Both the position numbers and the translations under genes were made by a program. This document shows positions 18,471 to 29,204 of a DNA stretch of 64,000 nt, one piece after another (the first letter of the stretch is position 1; the number at the start of each line of letters is the position of its first letter). The stretch is from Taiwanofungus camphoratus. Taxonomy: Eukaryota; Basidiomycota; Agaricomycetes; Polyporales; Taiwanofungaceae. Below the pieces are notes generated by a model, which was not told where the DNA came from, searched no databases, and saw only the letters and a program-made list of their open reading frames with translations. The stretch lies in contig CP021222.1 in NCBI GenBank assembly GCA_003999685.1, positions 1,922,001 to 1,986,000 on the forward strand. The letters run 5' to 3'.

Positions 18471-20769
18471 ATGCCCGACTTTTCGGATTAGTAAGTAACT
18501 GTCCTGCTTCGGTTTTTATTTCTACTGTCATTGACAAAGCTCCAGTGAGCAAGAGCGGGAGGCCAATATTGCTCGGAACCGCGAAATCTTGGCGAGACTC
18601 GACTTCTCTGTTGACTTGCCAGGAAGCAAGAAAGCGCAGACTACGAGCGCAAAGCCAGTCCAGCCTGTTAAGAAAACTAAGCGTGGGAAAGATGTGGCAG
18701 CTCCTGTACGCCAGTCGGCGCGACTCAGGAGGTCGACGATCGTGGACCCAAATGAAAGCCCTGCCAAAAAGAGGAAACGAGAGGTATGGGGGTCAGCTTT
18801 CGTGTGTCTGCTCTGCTTTAATACATTTTTGTGCTCTCATTAGCATGAAGACGAGGAGAGGCGAAAAAGGGAAGAGGCAGAGCGTCTGGAGGCTGAAGAG
18901 CGCGAGCGCGAGGCGAAAAGGCCTCGACATCAGGAGCTTGACTTACCAGCTATAGCAGATGAGCTAGAAGCTGAGGAAGTGGCTACCTTAAAAACAACAT
19001 TGAAAGTAGCTGTCCAAAACGCCCACCCTAAACGCAAGGCCGATCAACATGCGTTTATATTTGAGACAGAGGAGAAAGAAGAGACCTGCATCGCGGAACT
19101 CAAAGAGAAATTAGGGCGGCTGAAAGTCATTGCTCGAGCAAAAGTCACACAGGACAGAGTATACAGCGCAGCATATCATCCCGAAACATCCAAAGATCTC
19201 ATATTTTTTGGAGGTAAGAACTCTGGAACTACACACATTGTTCGGCAGCGGTGACACCTAACTCGAATCATTCTTTGGAGACAAACATGGACAACTGGGA
19301 ATTTGGGATGCTCGTGCGCCAACCGAGGAAGTTACTGACGACGATGAGGATGCTGCCCCTGTGAGTGACAAGGAAAGCGGCAAGTATTGGCGATTGCAGC
19401 TGCACTGGCCGGCTACGTCCAGATCTTCCATCTCCACAGTAAAATTTGATCCCATTGATTCGCATAGTGTACGTTCCATATTGTCTTTGATAGTGTACTC
19501 TGTTGAACATTTAACCAGGTTTTCACAAGCTCATACGATTGCACCGTCCGGAGTCTATCTTTCACCTCGGGAATTTCACGAGAGATATATTCCACGGAAG
19601 ATGTGCTCATCTCATGTATCGACCTGGCGCCTACAGGAAATGAAATGTGGATCTCTGATGCCCTCGGTGGTTTGACGCACCTCGACTTACGTGAAGACAA
19701 GTCGAAAGCGAGATGGTACCAGCTATCTGATCAAAAAATTGGTAGTGTCAGTGTCAATCCCACGAATCCGAAGTTCCTTGTGACAGCGTCGAACAGTCGT
19801 GCTATGAAGTTCGTTAGGCTGGCATATTCCTGGGGACGTGCATACTCATTCTTATCGTCATAGGATATGGGACACTCGAACCCTTAAGAACATTGCTGTT
19901 GAGTCCTTGGATACTGATCCAACCTTGCCCATTGGTAGCATCAAGCAATTGCCTCAAAGATTCGACGATGATGCTGTCCAAGACTATCTCTCATCAAAAG
20001 CAGGCAAAGGTTGTCTTCGTGCTGAATGGCGTCACAACAAGTGTGTCAGTTCAGCATATTGGGATCCCAGGGGAAGATCTATTGTTAGCACGAGCTATGA
20101 TGATACTCTCAGATGTATGTTGTCATCAGCCTTTCCAGACGAGGACACTGGTATAAATTGCCCGCAGTGTGGGATATTGATGGTGCTGCCATGAATCGCA
20201 ACTCTGTCTTTCCATCATCTAGGCCGTTCGGTCAGATAAAGCACAATTGTCAAACGGTAGATCTCGTTAGTGGACCATATGCACAGCCTCACAGATTTTT
20301 ATTGGGAACAGGGCAGATGGTTGACTATCCTCAAGGCACAATGGTCACCTAATCCAGATTATTACCCTCACTTTACTGTGAGTCTTTTTAAGTCTTTCAG
20401 CCGAGACAGCAAATACAAGTCGGAACGGTGTTTTTGAGCAAAAAGCTGACAGGCCTTACAATAGATTGGTAATATGGAACACTCTTTGGATATCTTCTCT
20501 TGCAAAGTAAGTCCCCATTTGTCATATGGATGCAGATATACTCACCTTGCTTCGTGATCAGGGGGACTTGATTGCCAGGCTCTCCGATCGACAGCGGTGT
20601 GTTCATTGATTGTGTTACTCCGCTTGTGAGTTTGAATGACTCATGAGATGCGGGCTGCAGTATCTCGGCAGTACAGGCAGTAACTTGTTCACATCCCAAC
20701 GTTCTCGAACGTGCAGTTAGTGGCAATGGCAGTGGGAGATGTGTCCTCTGGGCTCCACCAGACGAATGA
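18471..20769 (+). CDS. CMR1: WD40 DNA-damage-binding protein CMR1 (WDR76 family)
   Basis: Nuclear WD40 protein of the DDB2/WDR76 family, which binds DNA and chromatin and is linked to replication-stress and damage responses. It starts MPDFSDY at 18471 and is carried by about 11 exons (introns near 18491-18540, 18784-18843, 19214-19279 and onward), giving roughly 565 residues. The N-terminus has the family segment EREANIARNREILARL and a basic, Glu-rich coiled stretch. The propeller begins near DRVYSAAYHPETSKDLIFFG, with GQLGIWDAR, ALGGLTHLDLR, IWDTRTLKN and LWDIDG blades, and ends GRCVLWAPPDE. All splices I traced keep the frame. A 14.3-kb mobile block now sits 79 bp upstream of the ATG. Confidence 0.88.
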
Positions 20770-20960
20770 TACCGAAACCATCCAATAGGATTTTTTCGGG
20801 CTGTGTGATGTGGAGATCATCTTTTACACGTTGTAATCTTGTATACGATACATCGCTTTAACATTCACTTGACCAGATAAATATCTTTCTATTGTCTTGT
20901 TTAATATATATATATTATATATCTCTCCTGCTCGAGATTTGCAGAGCTGCTTAAGCAGGG

Positions 20961-20965
20961 AAAAA
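20961..20965 (-). terminator. RNA polymerase III terminator of tRNA-Ser
   Basis: A run of five T (AAAAA on the plus strand) begins one base after the discriminator base of the tRNA, as expected for Pol III termination. Confidence 0.75.
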
Positions 20966-20966
20966 G

Positions 20967-21060
20967 CGTCACCTGAGCGATTCGAACACTCGCGGGCAAA
21001 GCCCAACCGCTACAAGCTGGTAATAGCAGGCGATCCCGTTAACCACTCCGGCAAAGTGAC
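20967..21060 (-). tRNA. tRNA-Ser(GCU) with a 12-nt intron
   Basis: On the minus strand the gene runs from GTCACTTTGCCGGAGTGG to a matching 3' acceptor strand (AGGTGAC) and discriminator G, typical of eukaryotic serine tRNAs. The A box (GCCGGAGTGG), B box (GTTCGAATC) and a long variable arm (GGGC TTT GCCC) are present. The anticodon GCT is at 21025-21027. A 12-nt intron (21012-21023) lies at the canonical position one base 3' of the anticodon, and its CCAGC can pair with the anticodon. The anticodon stem forms only after this intron is removed. Confidence 0.9.
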
Positions 21061-21158
21061 TTCCCCGCTTCAACATTGTATATCTAGAGAAAGTGAATAT
21101 CGTTTGGAGTACACCCGCCCCAGTGCCATTACTCCCTCTCTGTGTTTGCACTATAAGG

Positions 21159-22118
21159 ATGGCCCCTCGCAAGACACGAGCTGTGCCTACAACTGCCGCT
21201 GAGTCAAACAGCAATACGATAACATCAGGTCCTGTCACTCACTTTCCTCATATTTCGCCCAAAAGCACCCTTAACTGCCATGCGCTACTGGATGATCAGA
21301 TTCTGCTCGTTAATGTCTGTTTCCACTCCTATGCCATAGTATATCCCGTCCATCTGAACGATAGCTAGGGCTTCCTGGACTCAGAAGAATGTAGAGCCCT
21401 GGTAAAGTTTGTCGACGATCAATCGTTGGAGCTTATACCGCCCAAGAAGAAAGGGGAGGCTGTTCGGGTGAATTGTATGTGCCTTGGCTTGACACTGGAT
21501 CCTTTACCTTGCTTGACTTTCCAGCTGGCCATCCAGACCGAGTGTCTCTAACATCGGCTGATATTGCAAAACAATTGTTCAACTTGCTGACCCCCCATCT
21601 TCCTCCTTTCCCTTACCCTCTTTCTCGACGAACGTCTGGGACCTCGACGCGACCTGTACACTCGTTCAATCCTAATATTCGCTTGTACAAGTATACACCT
21701 GGGCAACATTTCGGCCCCCACTATGATGACTCTGTGCGCGATCCTCTTACAGGCGCTAAATCGGAGTGGACAGTCTTGCTATATATTACCGGTATTGAAG
21801 ATGGAGTCAAGGGTGGAGAGGTACGACATTCTTTTCCCAACTTTTTTGAAACGGAATTCCCAATGTCCCTTGGTCCCCGTGTCCGCAGACTCTATTTTAT
21901 CATACCCAGAAGGGGAGATCGCGAGAGGTTATTACTCCTTCATTGACTCGAGGAACTGTTCTACTCCATCGGTATGTTATTTCTAACTTATAAAGTTATC
22001 ATTCTCACTTGTTTGGTGTTGCACCAGCCATGGCCACGAGTGTCTCTTGCATGAAGGGTCACCAGTCGTTGACGGAGTCAAATATATTCTGCGTACCGAT
22101 CTCATGTTCAGAGATTGA
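21159..22118 (+). CDS. 2-oxoglutarate Fe(II) oxygenase, prolyl 4-hydroxylase-like
   Basis: Small dioxygenase of the P4H-alpha-like 2OG-Fe(II) fold, about 245 residues from five or so exons. Metal ligands are visible as HYDDS (H-x-D) and the distal His in CLLHEGSP; the 2-oxoglutarate-binding Arg is in KYILRTDLMF, close to the C-terminus (stop 22116-22118). The N-terminus is short and basic (MAPRKTRAV) with no signal peptide, so the protein is probably cytosolic or nuclear. The ATG is only 98 bp from the 5' end of the divergent tRNA-Ser gene. The substrate is unknown; close fungal relatives are annotated only as oxygenase-domain proteins. Confidence 0.8.
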
Positions 22119-23067
22119 GATAGACAGACGGGCGTCAGCTCGACTGCATGTTCAGCAAGCCTTCAAGTTTGATGGCATGCCTTCGTCAGGTTGAACAACT
22201 ATATAGCACGAGTTAGAACACGCCAAGGATATATCATCGATTTGACACGCTTTCAAGTAGTCAAGTCCTATGCCAATTCGGCGTATATTTGTGCAATTGC
22301 AATTTCTAGTCAAGCCGATGTACACTAAAGTAAGTGCGCACCATCGTCATGATTTTTGTGGACGCGTTGACGAGGATCTGCCCAGTGCGGTGTGACCATA
22401 AACTCGAATGTCCTGACCAACCCATGCTCAGAAGCCGCCGAGCAGTCGCGGACTTGAAGAATCGATGTGTCTCAGGAGTGTGAACACCCATCGGCGTCCG
22501 AGCACAATGTGCCATACCAGAGATGTACAATACTTTTGTATGGACACAAGTGGTTTTCATGGAACCCTAACACGGCTACTTCTGAGCGTGCAAAAAAAAG
22601 GCAGCGGTCCTTTCCAAGGAGAACAAACAAAGAGCTGTTCAAGCCGAAACAAACTACATTACGGGCTCGGGAGCAATGGAGGTTGGTAGGCTAGCGAGAG
22701 TAATCTCGATACTATACTGGGGTGCAAACCATGAGAACACAAAGCAAATCAACGAGAGTGGTCAGATACGGATATCCTGAAGTGCGAAAACTAAAATATC
22801 TCGTCTGCTTAGGGAGACTAGCAGGCAGATCCGCAATTCAAGCTTAGTGGTCCTGAAACGAAACGAGCTACAGTATTCATGACGACTGAAATAAATCCAG
22901 GAACAACAAAATCAAAGTTGGCACTCCCTACAATACACCAAGATACATGAACCAAGATCAAATACGATACAGAGCACTTGCATCAACGAGGAAAAACGTC
23001 AGTGATGCTGTCCCCTCGATCACAGGGTGGAGTATGTATCAGACAGGCCTGTCAGCGCATTTTTAAG
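22119..23067. other. Intergenic, no gene seen
   Basis: Stretch between the convergent oxygenase and RRP3 genes. Several short open frames on both strands lack recognisable motifs. It should hold both 3' UTRs. Confidence 0.6.
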
Positions 23068-24633
23068 TCATCTTCTGCCCCTAAATTTCTTCCTTCTCAT
23101 GGGCATGCCAGCTTCAACAGCATCATCATCTCTATCCCTGTCATCTCCACCTCCTTCCTCCCTTCTCCGCTTGCGGCCATGCGAACCTTTTCCACTCTGC
23201 TCCCTCAGCTCATGTATTGCGACTCTACCTGCTTCATCAACACGTTCCCTGAGTAATGCGATTTCCTCTGCGTCCGTAGGCCATAGCTCCATTTTCTTTC
23301 CAATCGTAGTCTCAATGCGTTGGATGAGTTCCACATCATACTGTGTGACCAAAGTTACCGACTTTCCCGATCGCCCAGCGCGCGCGGTCCTACCCACACG
23401 GTGAATGTAGTCTTTGGAGTGTGTCGGGATGTCATAATTTATCACAACATCCACGTGAGGGATATCGAGCCCACTGTGACCCATGAATTAGATATGCCTC
23501 AACCAAGGAAATCTTATCTCACCGGCTGGCAACATCAGTTGCAACTAATACTTTTCGGCCCCCGCTTTTAAACTTTCCTAGTGCGCCGAGACGTGCACTC
23601 TGACTGAGTTGACCGTGCAAAGGCACTGCAGGAAATCCTAACGTCCGCAACATGATGGATAATCTATCGATGAGACAGATATTAGCATCCACACGACTCC
23701 AAGCTGAGCAGAACAGACCGTTGGGCATCATGAACAGTTCTCGTAAAAATAATGATCGAGTTTTGTGCCAAGGTATTCGCGAGGTATATCAAATGTACAT
23801 CTTTTTGTACTAATGGAATGAACAGATAATATTGTAGTAATGTCGATACAGTGGAGTATCTTCCAGATGCCGTTAGGTTTAGCCCATACGAACAATAGTG
23901 GGACGCTTACTTTTCGGAGACTTCTATACGAATAGGATTAGACAAACTTGCGCGCTGTAGCTTGGCTACCTTTGTAGTCATTGTAGCAGAGAAGAGGTAC
24001 GTTGTGCGTTCCTTGGGAATAACTTTCAATATTTTGTCAATCACTGGTCCAAAATCCATGTCTAGCAATCTATCCGCTTCGTCCAAGACCTGGGAATACA
24101 AAGACGGCCTCAGCGAAATCACAATCAGTCAGGAGAACTTAACCCACCAGAAACCTCAAACCCCTCAAGCTAAAGCCCTTCGTGTTCTCAAGATGGTCAT
24201 TGAGACGACCAGGTGTAGCGACAACTATATGAGGTCGTTTCGCCAGTGCAACAGCCTGAGACATCATGTCCATCCCTCCTACAATTGTTGCGCATCTCAC
24301 TCCGATAGCAGATCCTAAGCCTTCAAATTGCTGCGAAATCTGATAGGCGAGCTCCCGAGTCGGCGCCATAACGCACGCGAACAGTCCTTTCGGCTCTTCC
24401 CATAGCTTTTGGAGAATAGGGAGAGCAAAGGCTGCTGTTTTCCCAGATCCAGTAGATGCAACACCAATGATGTCTCTCCCTTGAAGGGCGTGTGGAAGAA
24501 CCTCAGCTTGAATCTCTGTAGGAGTGGTGAATTGAAGTTGGTCGAGGGCCCCCAGCAACGGATCAATGAGACCGAGAGACTTGAAAGTAGGTCGCTCTAC
24601 AACAGACGTGCTGGCTTCTTCTGGAGAGGGCAT
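23068..24633 (-). CDS. RRP3: ATP-dependent rRNA helicase RRP3 (DDX47)
   Basis: DEAD-box RNA helicase of the nucleolus, required for early pre-18S rRNA processing in yeast. Motifs in order: Q-motif region ([15 protein letters not shown]), [56 protein letters not shown] and [11 protein letters not shown]. The segment [20 protein letters not shown] is characteristic of RRP3/DDX47. The C-terminus is a basic nucleolar-type tail rich in Arg, Lys and Asp. Four or more exons give roughly 455 residues, normal for the family. One splice (23667/23723 region) is needed to read [11 protein letters not shown] correctly, and it keeps the frame. Confidence 0.92.
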
Positions 24634-24867
24634 ATTGACAGAAATTTCAGAAGGTCAAGATATGTAATAGTATAGATCGACCTTCAGCTCCTAGGCAAAG
24701 AGATTTCGAAAATCGGATACAATAGAACGTTCCCACGCTCAGTGAGAACAAATCACTTATGCTGAAAGGACTGCTTCACTAATTATTAAGTAGCACTAGA
24801 TGCAAATAATATTCATACAGTACAACATATTGGAAAAACCCACTCCTATTATTATCTATGTATCAAT

Positions 24868-26620
24868 TTAGGGGTTCCAGGGGCTGGTTGCTTGCCCGCC
24901 TACGTTAGCAGTGAGGAAGACTGCCGTACCATTCTCATCGATGTAGAAACAGTCTTCAAGACGGATGCCAACCTGTTAAAGGGGATTGCGATCCGGTCTT
25001 GATTTGTAATGATTGATTATCATGGCATTACAACGCACCTGTCCCTCAATGTAAATACCAGGCTCATCCGAGAAAGTATGGCCTGTAAGAATGATATCAT
25101 CCGTTCCACCGCGTAGATAGGGGGACTCATGGACCTCGAGACCAATGCCTATATGGTCAATCAATTTTTAAGCTGTGATATAGTCTAGATGGACGAGCCT
25201 ACCGTGACCGAGCCTATGTGTAAAGTATTCCGCATATCCCTGAATGCGCAGAGTCTCCCGCGCAGCACGGTCAACGTCCGCAGCCATGGTGCCGTTTTGC
25301 GCAGCACGAAGGGCGTTGGCTTGCGCAGAATGCACGAGATTCCATAGCCTCAGATGGGACTTGTGAATTATGGAATCGGGCAGGGCGAATGTCTGTGTTA
25401 CCAGTGAGTTCGATGCGTAGAGATTGTTGCAAGGGCGGAACTATACCCTTGTAACGTCGCTATGATAGCCATGTAACGAGCCGTCGCAGTCTATCAGGGC
25501 AAAGTCGTGTTTTCCAAGCACACGATCTGTGCCGCTTCCATGCGGGAGGGCGGCGTTCTCTGCATAAGCAGTCCAAGTGCATCAAAACTACAGATCACTA
25601 ATGCTTTGATAACCGTGTTCCCACCTCCGAATAGTGTAAGAGCTCCTGGGTTTTGAAGTCCAGCGCTAGAAAGTGCTGTTTCGATAAGGCGGCGAGCCTC
25701 AGATTCCCGCATGCCGATGTACATTTTCTCACGGACAGCGCGGATCGCAAGGACTGTCACCTAGCATATTGTTATTATTCCTGAGGGTCTGACCTTCCAA
25801 ACTGGATGACTCAAGAGAAATGATCTCACCTCATTCACGCATTTCATGATCTCGAGCTCTTCTTGGCTTTTTCTTTCCCTTAACCGTCTAATCTCCACAG
25901 GAGCGGTCAGAACATTGGAATGCGGTGCTGCTTTATTCAAACCGTCCACAACGAAGTTCCTCGTACTGCCATCCACGAAGATCGTCGCTTGGCTAAGTCC
26001 AGGGATAACAGATACCGCAACAGCATAAGGGTCGACGTCTTCTGGCCATGCAGGATATGCGATACCGGAGGCGCTTGGAATAGGCAGCAACTTTGCACGC
26101 GTGGCTTCAAATGCAGGGGTAAGTATCGAGATCCTGGCATGTACTTGCTGTTCTGCATCCAGTTCAGGGGAGATGATGAGGAGCAACGGCCGTTCAGACA
26201 GGAACCACTGAGTCTCAGACAGGTTGGCAAAGAACCCAGCGCTTGCACCAGGTTCAGCGACGTATGCTGAGGCATTCAGCGCATGGAGAGTCTGGGCGAG
26301 GGATCGTTGACGCTCAACAAAGGAGGTAGCTGAGATCGGAGAAATGTGTGCGCAATGGCTTGCCAAATGGGAGAAGTCAGGCTCAGCGTTCAAGGTAGAA
26401 GACGTTGAGAGTGGCTTAGATGGTCCTGCGAGACGGTAAATGAGAATAATCACTTGAATGATGATGCACACGACTATCAGCTGCGGAACGTATGAGATAC
26501 TAGCGCTTGATGTGCATCCCTCTAAGAAGGCGGTCAACTCACCTTGGAAGAACGGTATGCATGCATGCGCAGACGACTGTCTGGATAGGGCACCTCGACA
26601 GGAAGAAGCTTGGAGTCCAT
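24868..26620 (-). CDS. Membrane-anchored M24 (aminopeptidase P/creatinase-like) metallopeptidase
   Basis: Xaa-Pro-aminopeptidase-type protein with the pita-bread fold. All five metal ligands of the family can be read: two Asp in IDCDGSLHGYHSDVTR, His in HRLGHGIGLEVHE, Glu in FSDEPGIY and Glu in GIRLEDC. The N-terminus starts at 26620 with MDSKLLPVEVPYP, a short cytosolic tail, followed after an intron (26479-26535) by a single hydrophobic span (LIVVCIIIQVIILIYRLA). This predicts a type II membrane anchor, unusual for soluble aminopeptidase P. The creatinase N-terminal domain follows. The gene is divergent from the AlkB-like gene with about 165 bp between start codons. Substrate not determined. 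Confidence 0.8.
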
Positions 26621-26784
26621 AGCTTCAGTCCACCTGGAGTAGCAGTCAGGTCGCAGTGTCGCAGTATCAGCCAAGCCGTCCTGACAGGCCGAAGGCCGAG
26701 ATAACCCTCCGAAGTCGCGTGACCGTGACTCGGGTTTCTTCGATCGCGTCCTGCACACGAACGTCCACCACATAAATCGTGAAC

Positions 26785-28751
26785 ATGGACGACACGGACA
26801 CCCTGCTTGCCATGTTCTCCAGCCTCGTAGAGCCAACCGTATCAGATCCAACTATCCTGCTAGATGCTCTGGTCCAATGTGAAGGCAGCGTTCAAGACGC
26901 GGCTAAACTCCTATCTGAAAGTACGGAATTGAAGAGGCCGAGAGGAAAGAAGCGTAAACGAACGGCTGGTCTAGATCAATGGCTCAGTACATCTCCTACA
27001 AAGTCCTCAGCATCTGGTAGGTGTGCAAGCAGCTCAAAACTGTCATCCAAACATGTCCATTGTACCCGTCCAAGTCCAGCACCTTTCAAGCACGAAACAA
27101 GCTCTCCCGGCCCTTCATCGTCCAAGAAACCTCTCTCTCACTTGAGCGAAGCACCATCTAGCTTTTTTGTCCACAGCAGTCTCTCAGAGGCTCCAGGCAC
27201 CGTCACCGGATCGACTACTGCTTCCCCGTCCAAAGTCAAGGTTGTCACCAATGATGAGCTTATGACTATGCTCCGTCCTCCGAACTCCATGGGCTCGTCC
27301 AAATCTTCACCTTCTAAATGTCCTCCCTTGACTCTTGCCACACCCCAACTTGTTGCTCAGCATACCCCGTGTACATTACATCCTTCCATTCTTCCACCTG
27401 AGCTTGCCTGTCGGTGAGTTACATGTATCCCCAATGCCCTATGGTTTTAGCTATTAAACGTACACATTATTATTTTCACATCGTGAGTAGACTCTTCTAC
27501 ACTATGCTCGACGCGAGTAGAAACTGGCAAAGAAACAGGTGGTGGCTTTTCGACCGGTTGGTCGAAAGCCCTCATAGGACCTCTTTCTACACTAGGCGCT
27601 CGAACGCACTTTCTGCCATTGACGATCATGACATGCAAGAAGCAGCCCAATATTGGTATGTAAGACACTTCTTGAGCTAATTGTGGTGCAGGAAGGTGAA
27701 CGCCCGACATCCTCCTCTGAAATCATGTGTTATACAAGCCCTCGAAGGTGTTGTCTAAATTCTTCTCCAAATAGGTACAACGGCCGCCAAACAGACCCTC
27801 CCTCTTCGTTTTCTCCTGCCATGGAAGAGGCTTGCGAAATTATTGAGCGCGTCGTCAACGCTGAGATGCGGAGACGCAAGCGATTCCCTCTCGAATGGGG
27901 CGGAGGCCCTCTACAAGGAGGCATGCCTCTCGAAGACAAAGTGATATGGCGCGCAAATGTCGCTGCGGCGAATTGCTATGAAGGTGCTAAAGAGAGCGTC
28001 GGGTTCCATTCGGACCAGTTGACGTATCTAGGACCCTATCCAACCATTGCAAGTCTAAGCCTCGGTAAGCCGACATCTGGCAGTGCAAACCCGATGTTCA
28101 TGAAGTATCTGCAGGAACGAGTAGACTATTTCGCCTTCGGGAGGTCATACCCGTCGATGATAGAGAGAAACGCAGTCCGAGAACGTACAACATCCCGTTA
28201 TCACACAACACTGTACGTACTTTAACCTCTGCTGCTACGTTTCATCACAGGGGAACAAGGGTAAATTTTGACCATTCATCACATAGCTGATCATCATGCA
28301 TGCGTCTACGCAAGAGACATTCAAGCATGCTGTACCGCCACAGAGCGCGATCGATTTGTTCCACCCTCCTTTCCCTCCTCCAGAACCATCATCTCAGGAA
28401 ATCGAAGACAGCGGTCTCCCAGTCTCCGCCTCTAACGCGCGTATCAATATCACATTCCGGTTCTATCGACCCGATTTTCGCGCAGAGACAACCCCACGAT
28501 GCAAATGTGGTGTGCCGTGTATCCTGCGTCCAGACATGAAGAACCGATATGCGGATACTGCAACGTCTTACACTGCCACTGGTGAAGAGTACCAGTCCAT
28601 GATGAGAGACAAGGGCTCGATGAAGGATTTGGTCGCAAAGTACTGGTGGACGTGTTATGCAGGTGCTCAGAATGAAGGGAAAGGCTGCGGTTTTTGGAAG
28701 ACTATGGATGTCAAGGCGGAGGGGCGAGGTCCATTTGTAGGCCCAATCTAG
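26785..28751 (+). CDS. AlkB-type 2OG-Fe(II) dioxygenase with CUE and GRF zinc-finger domains
   Basis: Probable nucleic-acid demethylase of the AlkB family. N-terminal CUE-like domain (TLLAMFSSLVEPTVSDPTIL, then VQCEGSVQDAAKLLSES), a long basic Ser/Pro-rich linker, then the AlkB core. The core shows HSD in VGFHSDQLTYLGPYP, the segment TYNIPLSHNT, a downstream His in TQETFKHAVP, and the R-x-N-x-x-x-R pattern in RINITFRFYR, the AlkB 2OG motif. The C-terminus is a GRF-type zinc finger (CKCGVPCILRP ... WWTCYAG ... GCGFWK). CUE domains bind ubiquitin and GRF fingers bind single-stranded DNA, so a damage-linked role is plausible. Five or more exons, roughly 560 residues. It is intact by eye. Confidence 0.85.
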
Positions 28752-29146
28752 AACAGATTGTATAGAATGTTACCAGACTCAACGGTGGTCATTGGATCGA
28801 TCAGTTGCTCGGTTAGGTTGGGTTCAAACCCTCTCCACGAACTGTTTCGCTCTGGCAGAGTCCCCTCATTCTGCTTCTTCCACTTAATAATCAGACGAGA
28901 GAGAATATTCTGCCATACACATTGATTTCGTATCCAAGGGGCCCATGCCCCCGTTGTTTAAGATGCTGGAGATATGCATATACAATTTAACACCCGCACT
29001 AAGTACGGGCACCAGTCTTGAGACTCGTGTCTCCCTTAGACTCTGTGCGACGACAGTCTTCCAGGCAAACTAGATACTTTCTTCAAACTTCGTGCCTCAG
29101 GATATCCCGCTGTCCAAAAATAGAAGGAAGAACCCGGGAAATCTAT

Positions 29147-29153
29147 TGACTCA
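29147..29153 (+). promoter_or_regulatory. Gcn4/CPC1-type site upstream of HIS3
   Basis: Perfect TGACTCA 52 bp upstream of the HIS3 start codon. In fungi this element mediates general amino-acid control of histidine genes. Position and gene fit, but binding is inferred. Confidence 0.6.
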
Positions 29154-29204
29154 TCTTTGACACTGTGAGTTGGATAAGATTGCAGCTTGTCGATAATCCT
29201 GAAG

